From assembly GCF_003971065.1 (NCBI RefSeq), contig NZ_RYDV01000004.1, positions 124,001 to 188,000 of the forward strand: a DNA stretch of 64,000 nucleotides, read 5' to 3'. Under the pieces are notes generated by a model. That model was given only the letters and a program-made list of their open reading frames with translations. It was not told the origin of the DNA and searched no databases. Below are positions 34,430 to 42,492 of this stretch, in pieces; the first letter of the stretch is position 1; the number at the start of each line of letters is the position of its first letter. The stretch comes from Candidimonas sp. SYP-B2681. GTDB lineage: Bacteria > Pseudomonadota > Gammaproteobacteria > Burkholderiales > Burkholderiaceae_B. The position numbers and the translations under genes are program-made.

Positions 34430-35557
34430 TTACTGGGCAACTACCGACACCACTTTGCCGCCTGCACCATCAATTTCATTGATCTGCATAGGGCTGACCA
34501 CCGTTCCGTTATCAGCGAAAGTGACCTTGCCGCCTACCAGATCAAACGTCTTGGTCTGGATGCGCTGCGCCAGCAAGTTTTCGCCAGTAATGGGTTTGCC
34601 TTGTTTGTCGAGCTCGTGTGCGAGCAAGCCAAACAGCCGAACCGCGTTGTAGTAGTTGGCGATATAAGCGGTGGGCATTTTGTTGTACTTCTTCTTGTAG
34701 TCGTCGACAAAGCGCTTGGTGATTGGGTCGCTCGAGTTCCAGTCGACATTCTGGGTCGTATAAAGCGAACCCTTCGCTTCGGGCAATGCATTCATTTCAG
34801 GAATCGAAAACGCGGTGTAGCTGACAAACTGCGTCTTGATGCCGTTGTCGCGGAATTGCTTGACGATTTGCGACTGCTGCGAACCATACGAGGCAATGTA
34901 GACAACGTCGGGGTTGGCGGCCCGCACACGGGCGGCGATACCGCTGAATTGCTGCGCTGTGGCCGGCACCGACAAGGCTTCGATCAGTTCGCCGCCGGCC
35001 TTTGGCAAGCTGTCGGTGAGCTCTTTGCGTATGCCTTCGCCCAGCGGATCATCCACATATACGAGCACGAAACGCTTCATATTGCGTTCTTTGATCAGGT
35101 AAGGCAAAACCGCTTTCACTTCAAAATTGGCCAGCGGGATGATGTTCCAGAAGTAGGGACCCAGATCCGCCAGGTCGGGACCCACGCCGCCGCCATTGAT
35201 CGCCACGGTCTTGGTGCGTGTCGCGGTTGTGGAAATTGCCTTCGATACGCCAGTGAAGGCCGACAGCACATAAGGAACCTTGGACACATTGACCAGCTTG
35301 TTCATGCCGATCACACCTTGCTGCGGCAACGCCTGACTGTCTTCGTACTGCACAGTCAGCTTGCCGTTGATCATGTTGTCGGCATTGATATGTTCGGCGG
35401 CCAGGTTGACGCCGGAACCGAATATATCGCCATAGGTGGCGTTAAGACCGCTAAGCGGGAACAGCGCGCCTATGGTCACATCGGCCGCCTTTGCGGACGA
35501 GCCCCAGGCCGCCACCGCCACAAGCCCAACAGAAAAAAATCGCTTGATAAGACTCAT
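34430..35557 (-). CDS. livJ: Branched-chain amino-acid-type ABC transporter solute-binding protein
   Basis: 375-residue periplasmic binding protein. Signal peptide: MSLIKRFFSVGLVAVAAWGSSAKA. The mature protein begins ADVTIGALFPLSGLNATYGD, a Leu/Ile/Val-binding family start, and later shows VDDPLGEGIRKEL and DVVYIASYGSQQSQIVKQF. GGAGAC precedes the ATG. The ligand could be an amino acid or an aromatic or aliphatic acid; the co-transcribed acyl-CoA ligase makes an acid more likely. The symbol reflects family only. Confidence 0.9.
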   Translation of the reverse strand: MSLIKRFFSVGLVAVAAWGSSAKAADVTIGALFPLSGLNATYGDIFGSGVNLAAEHINADNMINGKLTVQYEDSQALPQQGVIGMNKLVNVSKVPYVLSAFTGVSKAISTTATRTKTVAINGGGVGPDLADLGPYFWNIIPLANFEVKAVLPYLIKERNMKRFVLVYVDDPLGEGIRKELTDSLPKAGGELIEALSVPATAQQFSGIAARVRAANPDVVYIASYGSQQSQIVKQFRDNGIKTQFVSYTAFSIPEMNALPEAKGSLYTTQNVDWNSSDPITKRFVDDYKKKYNKMPTAYIANYYNAVRLFGLLAHELDKQGKPITGENLLAQRIQTKTFDLVGGKVTFADNGTVVSPMQINEIDGAGGKVVSVVAQ

Positions 35558-35624
35558 TTTTTGTCTCCGGTTTGCTGTGGCGGGTCCGTCGAAATGACGA
35601 CCCGGCCATCGATATTGTTTTAAT

Positions 35625-35662
35625 GGGCGGAAAGCCCGCTGAAAATCGGGGTAAGCCCGCCC
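35625..35662 (-). terminator. Hairpin between the enoyl-CoA hydratase and livJ genes
   Basis: GGGCGG (35625-35630) pairs with CCGCCC (35657-35662), with further GC pairing inside. It lies after the hydratase stop and before livJ. No T-run follows, so it may be a transcript stabiliser or weak terminator. Confidence 0.3.
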
Positions 35663-35807
35663 TTACCGCTGACTGCAGTTTGCCTTGTGATGCCCGGAGT
35701 CACAATTAACATTTGGCGAACAGGGGCTTCACTGCTAGCTAATATCCGGGCAAACACCTAGGCCACGCCGCCGCTGCGCGAGCCCCTGCTCTGCCCGGCA
35801 ATGGGAA

Positions 35808-36605
35808 TTAGCGACCTGTGAAGCGCGGTGCCCGCTTTTCGCCAAAGGCAATCATGCCTTCCAGATAATCGTCGGTGTGGCCCAGTTCGCGTTGCAGGTC
35901 GCGCTCGACGTTGATCTGGTCTTCGAGGGAATTGTCGCCAGAGGCATAGAGCGCTTGTTTGGTGGCGGCAAAAGCCCGTGTGGCCCCATGGGCCAAGTGA
36001 TCGTGCACCGACGCGATGGTCGATTCCAGTTCGTCGTCGGGAATACAGCGCCAGATCAGCCCCCATTGCTCGGCGGTTTCGGCACTGACGGGCGTGGCAA
36101 ACAATGCCGCACCCATGCTGCGCTGCATGCCCACCATGCGTGGCCAAACGTAGGTTGCGCCGGCATCGGGCAATAGACCGATTTTGGAGAATGCCTGGAT
36201 GAACTTTGCCGACTTGACCGCAAAAACGATATCGCAAGCCAATGCAACGCTTGCGCCAGCCCCTGCGGCGACACCATTCACGACCGAGACAACCGGCGCC
36301 GGCAGTGCACGCAACCGTAGAACCAGCGAGCGGTAATTCTTGTCTATGCCTTCGCCCAGGTCGCGTTTTTGACCCGACGGCAAGGGCTTTCTTTCAGACA
36401 GATCCTGCCCGGCGCAGAAGCCGCGCCCTGTGCCGGTGATGATGACGCCGCGCAAATCTTCCCGCGATTCAAGAAAGGACAGCGCCGCCTTCAAATCGTC
36501 GTGCATGACCTGGGTAAAACTGTTCAAGGTATCCGGGCGATTCAGGACGATATGCCCCACGCCGTTCTGATAGTGAAATTTGATGTGCTGATATTGATGA
36601 GCCAT
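35808..36605 (-). CDS. Enoyl-CoA hydratase/isomerase family protein (PaaG-like)
   Basis: 265-residue crotonase-fold enzyme. Oxyanion-hole elements are GRGFCAGQDLSERKP and VNGVAAGAGASVALACDIVF; the active-site region IGLLPDAGATYVWPRMVG has Asp where classical hydratases have Glu or Gly, as in PaaG-type isomerases. It could isomerise or hydrate an enoyl-CoA formed from the acid taken up by the adjacent Liv importer. A 250-bp gap separates it from livJ, so it may have its own transcript. Confidence 0.88.
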   Translation of the reverse strand: MAHQYQHIKFHYQNGVGHIVLNRPDTLNSFTQVMHDDLKAALSFLESREDLRGVIITGTGRGFCAGQDLSERKPLPSGQKRDLGEGIDKNYRSLVLRLRALPAPVVSVVNGVAAGAGASVALACDIVFAVKSAKFIQAFSKIGLLPDAGATYVWPRMVGMQRSMGAALFATPVSAETAEQWGLIWRCIPDDELESTIASVHDHLAHGATRAFAATKQALYASGDNSLEDQINVERDLQRELGHTDDYLEGMIAFGEKRAPRFTGR

Positions 36606-37131
36606 GTGGTTCTGCCTTTATTCTTACTGAAAAACAATGCGGTGCCGGGCGCCGCCTTATGCTATATGACAGGAGCCCACGCGAATAAACAAGCTTGTTT
36701 TTCAAAAGGGCGACTTTGGCACTGCGAAATGCGTCAGCGCGGCAGGTGTAATTTAAGGTAAGCGCCAATTGGCACGTGGAAGCACGTGTGATAACATGAT
36801 CCTGCTAACGCAGGTGCAGCCAGCAAAGAACAATACCCCAAGCCCTAACGGGAACAGGCACCACACGCCAAGAAGGCGTCGCGTCGCAATGATTACCGTG
36901 GTCGTCAGACCAGGGACGCCGCCTCAGGTTGCGGTTTAACGCCACGCCTGACCTTCGAACCTCGGTTCGCAATCGCAGCAATCGTACATGAATTGGGCTA
37001 AATAGCCTACTGGGAAATGGCACAGCCGTTTCGCATACATACTACGCTGCCATCTACATGCCGCGATATCGGATGACACGCAATGCGAGTTCGACACGCC
37101 GGTACTTTATTAATTATTACAGGAATATTTT
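36606..37131. other. Gene-free, potentially structured 526-bp region upstream of the infA-like gene
   Basis: No credible protein gene is seen on either strand. Several inverted repeats cluster between 36800 and 36970: CCTGC-taac-GCAGG near 36803; GGCGTC (36875-36880) pairing with GACGCC (36915-36920) around an inner TGGTC-gtca-GACCA; and CGAACC-tc-GGTTCG (36956-36969). These could form a small RNA or a long structured leader of the infA-like gene. It must also contain the promoters of both flanking genes. No tRNA, SRP RNA or tmRNA signature was found. Confidence 0.4.
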
Positions 37132-37389
37132 ATGGCTAAAGAAGAACTGATCGAAATGGGTGGACTGGTTACTGAAGTACTGCCCGATTCCCGCTTTCGT
37201 GTAACGCTGGACAACGGCCACCCGGTCGTGGCGTACACCGGCGGAAAAATGCGCAAGCACCATATTCGCATACTGGCAGGCGATAAGGTTTCACTCGAAA
37301 TGTCACCCTACGACCTCAGCAAAGGCCGGATTACCTTCCGCCATATAGCTGGTCGTGCACCGGGCGGTCCAAGCCAGCGCCGTCGGTAA
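37132..37389 (+). CDS. infA: Translation initiation factor IF-1 paralogue
   Basis: 85-residue S1-like OB-fold protein binding the 30S A site. It keeps IF-1 landmarks: [31 protein letters not shown], the motif [20 protein letters not shown] and GRITFR. Classical IF-1 has about 72 residues; this one carries a 13-residue basic tail, [13 protein letters not shown]. Betaproteobacteria often have a second infA away from the ribosomal operon; I infer this is that copy. It has AGGAA upstream and an unusual gene-free leader region, suggesting post-transcriptional or cold-type control. Confidence 0.9.
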   Translation: MAKEELIEMGGLVTEVLPDSRFRVTLDNGHPVVAYTGGKMRKHHIRILAGDKVSLEMSPYDLSKGRITFRHIAGRAPGGPSQRRR

Positions 37390-37417
37390 TAATAAAAAAA
37401 GACACTGATTAGCCCCC

Positions 37418-37449
37418 GCCTGCCCGCGTCCGCGGGTACGACGGCAGGC
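37418..37449. terminator. GC-rich hairpin after the infA-like gene
   Basis: GCCTGCC (37418-37424) pairs with GGCAGGC (37443-37449) around a CGCG-tc-CGCG inner hairpin. No T-run follows on the plus strand; an A-rich run precedes it, giving a distant T-run on the minus strand. Candidate end of the infA-like transcript. Confidence 0.4.
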
Positions 37450-37544
37450 ATCAGTATGCAGCCATCCACCGGACAGCGGTAGTCGCGCCTGACTCCAAAG
37501 GCCTTACAATCGAACACCGATTGTTATTGCCTCCAGGAGCGCTC

Positions 37545-39185
37545 GTGATCAGCAAGCCGCCAACTTCCGACCTTCCGTCGGATTCGCTCGAATATTCCAC
37601 GTCGACCGGACGGCCCGCAGGGACCGATCTCATTGCACTCGCCGAGCTTCCCGAGTGGAACGCATTCGAAGCCGCCGTAAAAGAATCCCCCATCCAATTC
37701 GATCAACTGCGACTCATATCAGCAGCCGGCATCGAGCTTGACCTAAGCGGTCAAAGCGGTTCGCTCGCGTTAACCCAGGCAACCGAGTCCTTGCTGGCGG
37801 CCAGAAACTTCGACGACATGCGCACGCGCCTGCTATGCGGTGGCGTGGCCAACATTACGGAAGACCGCGCCGCTTGGCACACAGCCCTGCGCACTCCGGC
37901 TCCGGTCGACGTCGTCTCGGCAGAACGTCAACGACTCAACGAATTTGTCCGACTGGCCGATTCCGAGCGGCGTTGGCGCAATATCATTCACATTGGCATC
38001 GGCGGCAGCGACTGGGGCGTACGCCTGGCTGTCAGCGCCTTCGGTTACGCTGGCACATGGCGGCGTGTCCATTTTGTGGCCAACATCGACGGTCACGCCA
38101 TACAAGGCGGCTTGGCCGGGTTCGACCCCCATGACACCCTGATTGTGCTGGCCTCCAAATCGTTCACTACGGCCGAGACCTTGCAAAATGGCCAACGAGC
38201 CCTTGAATGGCTGCAAGCGGCCGGGGTCGAGCATCCTTATGAGCAATTCGTGGCGATTACCGCCCGCCCCGATGTGGCCAAAGCGTGGGGCGTGCCCGAC
38301 GGACATACCTTTAAGCTGTGGGACTGGGTCGGTGGGCGTTTCTCGATTTGGTCGGCGGTAAGCCTGACCACAGCACTGGCTGTCAGCACCGACGTGGTGG
38401 CTGGCATGCAGGCCGGTGCAGCCGCCATGGATGCCCATTTCGCTCAGGCTCCCATCGCGCAAAACGCCCCCATCCAGATGGCCATCGCCGGCATCGTCAA
38501 CCGCAGCGTGTTGGGCTACGGCTCTCTGAATATCGCGCCCTACGATTTCCGCCTATCCAACTTGGTCCCCTACATTCAGCAACTGGAAATGGAATCGCTG
38601 GGCAAATCGGTCGATCTTGCGGGCGACCCGGTAACCGTGGCCACCGGTCCCGCTGTCTGGGGCATGCCCGGCACCGACGCGCAGCATACTTTCTTCCAGT
38701 GGTTGCATCAGGGAATTGACGGCGCCCCCGTGGACTTCATTGTGTGCGAACACGCCGACCACGGCTGGCCCGAACACCATCAAAGTCTGCTGGCCAATTG
38801 CCTGGCCCAGCGCGAAGCGTTGCTGAAAGGCAAGACTTATGAACAAGCGTTGGCCGAATGCCTGGCGTCGGGCGTGCCTGAAGACAAGGCGCCATGGCTT
38901 GCCAAGCATCGCGTGCACGCGGGTGGCCGCCCGTCCAATCTGATCGTTCTGCCCAGGCTTTCTCCTTATACCCTGGGCGCCTTGCTGGCGTTGTACGAGC
39001 ACAAGGTGTTTGTGCAGGGCGTTATATGGGGCATCAACCCTTTCGACCAATGGGGCGTCGAATACGGCAAAGTGCTGGCCAAGGGCATCGGCGCCGAATT
39101 GGCGGGCCAAGCCAAGATCGACCCCGACCACGATGCGTCTACCGCGCACTGGGTGGCACGGTTCGGGGCTTCGTTAAAGGGCTGA
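37545..39185 (+). CDS. pgi: Glucose-6-phosphate isomerase
   Basis: 546-residue enzyme interconverting glucose 6-phosphate and fructose 6-phosphate in glycolysis/gluconeogenesis. Motifs: HIGIGGSDWGVRLA, SKSFTTAETLQNG, GGRFSIWSAVSLTTALAV and GVIWGINPFDQWGVEYGK near the C-terminus. Length is close to E. coli Pgi (549). I start at GTG 37545 because AGGAG lies just upstream; an in-frame codon at 37521 has no such site. It appears monocistronic, 64 bp before an EamA exporter. Confidence 0.95.
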   Translation: MISKPPTSDLPSDSLEYSTSTGRPAGTDLIALAELPEWNAFEAAVKESPIQFDQLRLISAAGIELDLSGQSGSLALTQATESLLAARNFDDMRTRLLCGGVANITEDRAAWHTALRTPAPVDVVSAERQRLNEFVRLADSERRWRNIIHIGIGGSDWGVRLAVSAFGYAGTWRRVHFVANIDGHAIQGGLAGFDPHDTLIVLASKSFTTAETLQNGQRALEWLQAAGVEHPYEQFVAITARPDVAKAWGVPDGHTFKLWDWVGGRFSIWSAVSLTTALAVSTDVVAGMQAGAAAMDAHFAQAPIAQNAPIQMAIAGIVNRSVLGYGSLNIAPYDFRLSNLVPYIQQLEMESLGKSVDLAGDPVTVATGPAVWGMPGTDAQHTFFQWLHQGIDGAPVDFIVCEHADHGWPEHHQSLLANCLAQREALLKGKTYEQALAECLASGVPEDKAPWLAKHRVHAGGRPSNLIVLPRLSPYTLGALLALYEHKVFVQGVIWGINPFDQWGVEYGKVLAKGIGAELAGQAKIDPDHDASTAHWVARFGASLKG

Positions 39186-39248
39186 CGCCGAAGGCTTACA
39201 ATCTTCGGTTCTGGCCATCACGGCCCCTTCTTCGCCTGATGGCCGCCA

Positions 39249-40133
39249 ATGCAAACGAAAGACCTACGCGATTTATTGTTGCTGGCGGCTATCTGGGGCG
39301 GCTCGTTTCTGTTTATGCGGTTGGCAGTCAATGACTTTGGTCCGGTTGCCTTTATCGAGATGCGCATAGGCATCAGTGCCATCTTTCTGCTGATATTGTC
39401 CGCATTCATGGGCAAGCTGGATGCGCTAAAAACGCACTGGAAGGCTATCTCAGTGTGTGGCGTCTTTAACGTAGCACTGCCTTTTTTCTGTTTCGCCTAT
39501 GCAGCGCAAACCGTTCCAGCCGGCACGCTGGCGGTTATCAATGCCATGGTTCCGCTGTGCGGGGCACTAATTGCACGGGTCTGGCTACACGAGCGACTGA
39601 CTTGGCTACGCGCCCTGGGGCTGCTGATCGGCTTCGCAGGCATACTGGTGCTGGTGTGGGAAGACTTGTCGTTCCACGCCAATGGCAGCGGCTGGCCCGT
39701 GCTGGTCGCCTTGGGCGCACCGTTCTTCTATGGCATCGCCGCCTGCTACACCACTAAGTATTTGAAGGGCGTCGACCCCATCGCATGCGCCACGGGAAGC
39801 GTCACTGCGTCGGCCCTGTTGTTGTTGCCCCTTGCCATTTGGACTTGGCCAGCCACGCCGATCTCAAATGTCGCGTGGGGCTCGGCCGTGGCGGTTGCCA
39901 TCTTATGCACCGGCATTGCCTACATTATTTTTTTCGGGCTTATTGCCAGGGTGGGCGCCACAAAGGCGATTACTGTCACCTTCCTGGTTCCGGTATTTGG
40001 CATATTCTGGGGCGCCTTGCTCCTGGACGAGGCCATCACCACAGCCGTGGTGACGGGGGCGGCCATCGTCCTGTGTGGCACACTGCTCGCCACCGGCATT
40101 CTGGAGCGCAGGCGCACAGTCGTCGAAGCCTAG
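39249..40133 (+). CDS. EamA/DMT-family transporter
   Basis: 294-residue membrane protein with ten predicted helices in two EamA repeats. The N-terminus LLLLAAIWGGSFLFMRLAV and the second-half GIAYIIFFGLIARVGATKA are typical of this export family for amino acids, nucleosides and metabolites. It starts 64 bp after pgi in the same direction and converges on a second EamA gene. Substrate unknown. Confidence 0.9.
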   Translation: MQTKDLRDLLLLAAIWGGSFLFMRLAVNDFGPVAFIEMRIGISAIFLLILSAFMGKLDALKTHWKAISVCGVFNVALPFFCFAYAAQTVPAGTLAVINAMVPLCGALIARVWLHERLTWLRALGLLIGFAGILVLVWEDLSFHANGSGWPVLVALGAPFFYGIAACYTTKYLKGVDPIACATGSVTASALLLLPLAIWTWPATPISNVAWGSAVAVAILCTGIAYIIFFGLIARVGATKAITVTFLVPVFGIFWGALLLDEAITTAVVTGAAIVLCGTLLATGILERRRTVVEA

Positions 40134-40178
40134 CGCAGCACAGGGGCGTGCAGCAACGCACAGAACTGACAATGCTGC

Positions 40179-41084
40179 TTAACTTGCTGGCTTGGGGCGC
40201 CGCGTCCCGAGATAGGTGCCCAGCAGAATCCCGACGACTCCTGCCAAGTGCCAGGCGCTGAATGGTTCACCTAGCAACAGGATGGCGAAACCCACACCAA
40301 AGACAGGGATCCAGTACTGAAACACTGACGTGCGCGCTACGCCCAGCTCGGCAATCGCTCGGTTCCACAACATATTGCACATGGCGGTGGCGACGACTCC
40401 TGAAAACACCAGCAGGAAAAAAGGCCACAAGCCCATCGCGCGCAAGGCAGCGAAACTAAACTCGACGGTGTCGCTGAGAAGCAAGTGCAGGCAAAGCAGC
40501 AAGGCGCCTATCGTGTAGATGACACTGCTGATCACCAAGGCGTTGAACTGCCGGGCCAAGGCCTGAATCAGCATGCCCCCCGCCACGAAGCTGAACATGG
40601 CGGTGAACACTTGCGCGTCGCCCCAACTCGCTCCCGCCAACGCGGCATCCGAATTACTGAAAACCACCGCGAACACGCCTCCGAAACCCAGCCCAATACC
40701 AAGCAGCCGCACGCCGGTAAGCCGTTCGCGGAAGATCGCTGCCGCAAGGATGGACGCGACCAAGGGGCTTAGTGCCATGATCAGCGACGAATTGGTCGCG
40801 CTGGCCGTTTGCATGCCGGTGGTGAAAAAAATCTGGTTTCCGTAGACCATGAGGACCGCGCACAATATGAAACGCAGCCATTGGCCCGACGATATCCGTG
40901 AAAGGCCTAGCGACCGACCGGACGACAGCAATGTCAGGTTGATGATTAGCGCCGCAAGCACCATGCGCAGGCAGGCCACCAGCAAGGGATCCAGATGACT
41001 GGTCAAAACCTTGATCGCCGAGATATTCACACCCCAAATGGCCATGGTGCCGATCAATAGCAACTGCATTCGGAGAGGGGTCAT
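40179..41084 (-). CDS. EamA/DMT-family transporter
   Basis: 301-residue membrane protein with ten hydrophobic helices. It shows the repeat text LLIGTMAIWGVNISAIKVLT at the start and MCNMLWNRAIAELGVARTSV, followed by WIPVFGVGFAILLLGEPFSA, near the end. It faces the EamA gene on the other strand with only 45 bp between them, but the two proteins differ clearly in sequence, so this is not a recent duplication. Substrate unknown. Confidence 0.9.
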   Translation of the reverse strand: MTPLRMQLLLIGTMAIWGVNISAIKVLTSHLDPLLVACLRMVLAALIINLTLLSSGRSLGLSRISSGQWLRFILCAVLMVYGNQIFFTTGMQTASATNSSLIMALSPLVASILAAAIFRERLTGVRLLGIGLGFGGVFAVVFSNSDAALAGASWGDAQVFTAMFSFVAGGMLIQALARQFNALVISSVIYTIGALLLCLHLLLSDTVEFSFAALRAMGLWPFFLLVFSGVVATAMCNMLWNRAIAELGVARTSVFQYWIPVFGVGFAILLLGEPFSAWHLAGVVGILLGTYLGTRRPKPAS

Positions 41085-41168
41085 TAGGGGAGTGGAAAGC
41101 GTCAGGCGGGGTTAGAGCATATCAGTTCTGCGGTGGATGGAGGCGCCGTCCCTGCGACGGCGCCAGTA

Positions 41169-42368
41169 TTAAACAACGCGCTGAAAGATCCCAGCAGCGC
41201 CCATGCCAGTGCCTACGCACATGGTCAACATTCCATAGTCAAGGTTTCGCCGATGCAAGCCATGAATCACGGTCGCCGCCCGGATGGCGCCGGTCGCCCC
41301 CAAAGGATGGCCCAAAGCGATGGCACCGCCCAGTGGATTGACGATATCCGGGTTCAGTCCCAGGTCGCGGATGACAGCCAATGCCTGGGCCGCGAATGCT
41401 TCATTCAATTCAATCCAGCCGATCTGATCCAGCGACAGGCCCGCCAGCTTCAAGGCATGGGGAATGGCTTCTTTCGGCCCTATGCCCATGATTTCAGGGG
41501 GCACACCGCGCACGGCAAAGGACACAAAGCGGGCCAGGGGAGTGAGATTATGGGTTTTTAATGCCCGCTCGGAGACTACCATCAGGGCGCCGGCGCCATC
41601 AGAGGTTTGCGAGCTGTTGCCGGCGGTGACGCTGCCTTTGGCTGCGAAAGCTGGACGCAGTTTCGCCAGCGCCTCGAGGCTGGTATCGGCGCGCGGGCCT
41701 TCGTCCAGGGTGACCGTTCTATGGCTTACGGTGATGTCGCCGCTGCCCAAATCAGGACTACGGGTTACGACGTCGATGGGCAGGATTTCGTCCGCGAACT
41801 CGCCGGCCTTCTGCGCGGCAATCGCGCGCTGGTGGGATTGCAGGGCGAATGCGTCCTGATCCTCGCGCGAGACTTTCCAACGTGTGGCAACCTGTTCGGC
41901 CGTCAAACCCATGCCATAAGCGATTCCCAGGTTTTCGTCTTGGGCGAAAAGCGTGGGACTGAACGAGGTGCTGACCCCGAGGGTGGGCACTTGGCTCATG
42001 GATTCGGTGCCCGCCGCGATAATGACATCGGCCTCGCCCACGCGTATGCGGTCCGCCGCCATGGCGATGGCGGTAAGACCGGACGCACAAAAGCGGTTGA
42101 CGGTGACGCCGGCGACGGACGCGGGCAAGCCTGCCAGCAAACCGCCAATACGCGCCACATTCAACCCTTGGGGGCCCTCGGGTATGGCACAGCCCACGAT
42201 AGCGTCTTCGATGGCGCTCGGATCAAGGCCGGGTAGTTGCGCAAGCAAGCCCTGAATGACCGTGGCCAGCAAGTCGTCGGGCCGGGTATGCAAAAAAACG
42301 CCGCGCGGCGCTTTGCCGATGGGACTGCGGGTAGCAGCAACGATATACGCTTGTTGCAGTGTGCTCAT
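41169..42368 (-). CDS. fadA: Acetyl-CoA acyltransferase (3-ketoacyl-CoA thiolase)
   Basis: 399-residue thiolase II family enzyme, cleaving 3-ketoacyl-CoA to acetyl-CoA and a shortened acyl-CoA. The nucleophile is Cys94 in NRFCASGL; the other active-site elements are GGAIALGHPLGATGA (His) and MLTMCVGTGMGAAG (Cys). It is 124 bp downstream of the multifunctional HAD/hydratase gene and probably in its operon; that gap contains a dispersed repeat. The symbol is a family-level label. Confidence 0.92.
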   Translation of the reverse strand: MSTLQQAYIVAATRSPIGKAPRGVFLHTRPDDLLATVIQGLLAQLPGLDPSAIEDAIVGCAIPEGPQGLNVARIGGLLAGLPASVAGVTVNRFCASGLTAIAMAADRIRVGEADVIIAAGTESMSQVPTLGVSTSFSPTLFAQDENLGIAYGMGLTAEQVATRWKVSREDQDAFALQSHQRAIAAQKAGEFADEILPIDVVTRSPDLGSGDITVSHRTVTLDEGPRADTSLEALAKLRPAFAAKGSVTAGNSSQTSDGAGALMVVSERALKTHNLTPLARFVSFAVRGVPPEIMGIGPKEAIPHALKLAGLSLDQIGWIELNEAFAAQALAVIRDLGLNPDIVNPLGGAIALGHPLGATGAIRAATVIHGLHRRNLDYGMLTMCVGTGMGAAGIFQRVV

Positions 42369-42410
42369 GCCTGACTCCTGTAGGTTCGGCCTGCTTATTC
42401 CATTTCTGAA

Positions 42411-42480
42411 TCAAGCCTGCACGTTGTCGACGTCGCTTGCCTGACGCCAGTACGGTTTGGGCCTGGCGTTCGCGCTTGAT
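42411..42480. repeat. Dispersed intergenic repeat, copy A
   Basis: Lies between the HAD/hydratase gene and the thiolase gene. Bases 42419-42442 are identical to 62943-62966, and 33 of 34 bases match over 42419-42452. The similarity extends, with a 6-base length difference, to the GCTTGAT at the right edge. See copy B at 62934-63010 inside the his cluster. Confidence 0.75.
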
Positions 42481-42492
42481 TTGGCAACGGAA

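Noticed and set aside
34397-35623. A 408-codon plus-strand frame over livJ
   Set aside because: Antisense shadow of a well-supported solute-binding protein gene; no domain and no credible start.
36950-36975. GGTTCGAA-like text on the minus strand resembling a tRNA T-loop
   Set aside because: No acceptor stem, anticodon arm or CCA end can be assembled around it; it is better explained as part of a hairpin.
36805-37023. A 72-codon minus-strand frame upstream of the infA-like gene
   Set aside because: Arg/Leu-rich text of the shadow type, no ribosome site, and it crosses the inverted repeats of the region.
39249-41084. The two convergent EamA genes as a recent inverted duplication
   Set aside because: The proteins differ in sequence throughout, and the shared features are only those of the family.
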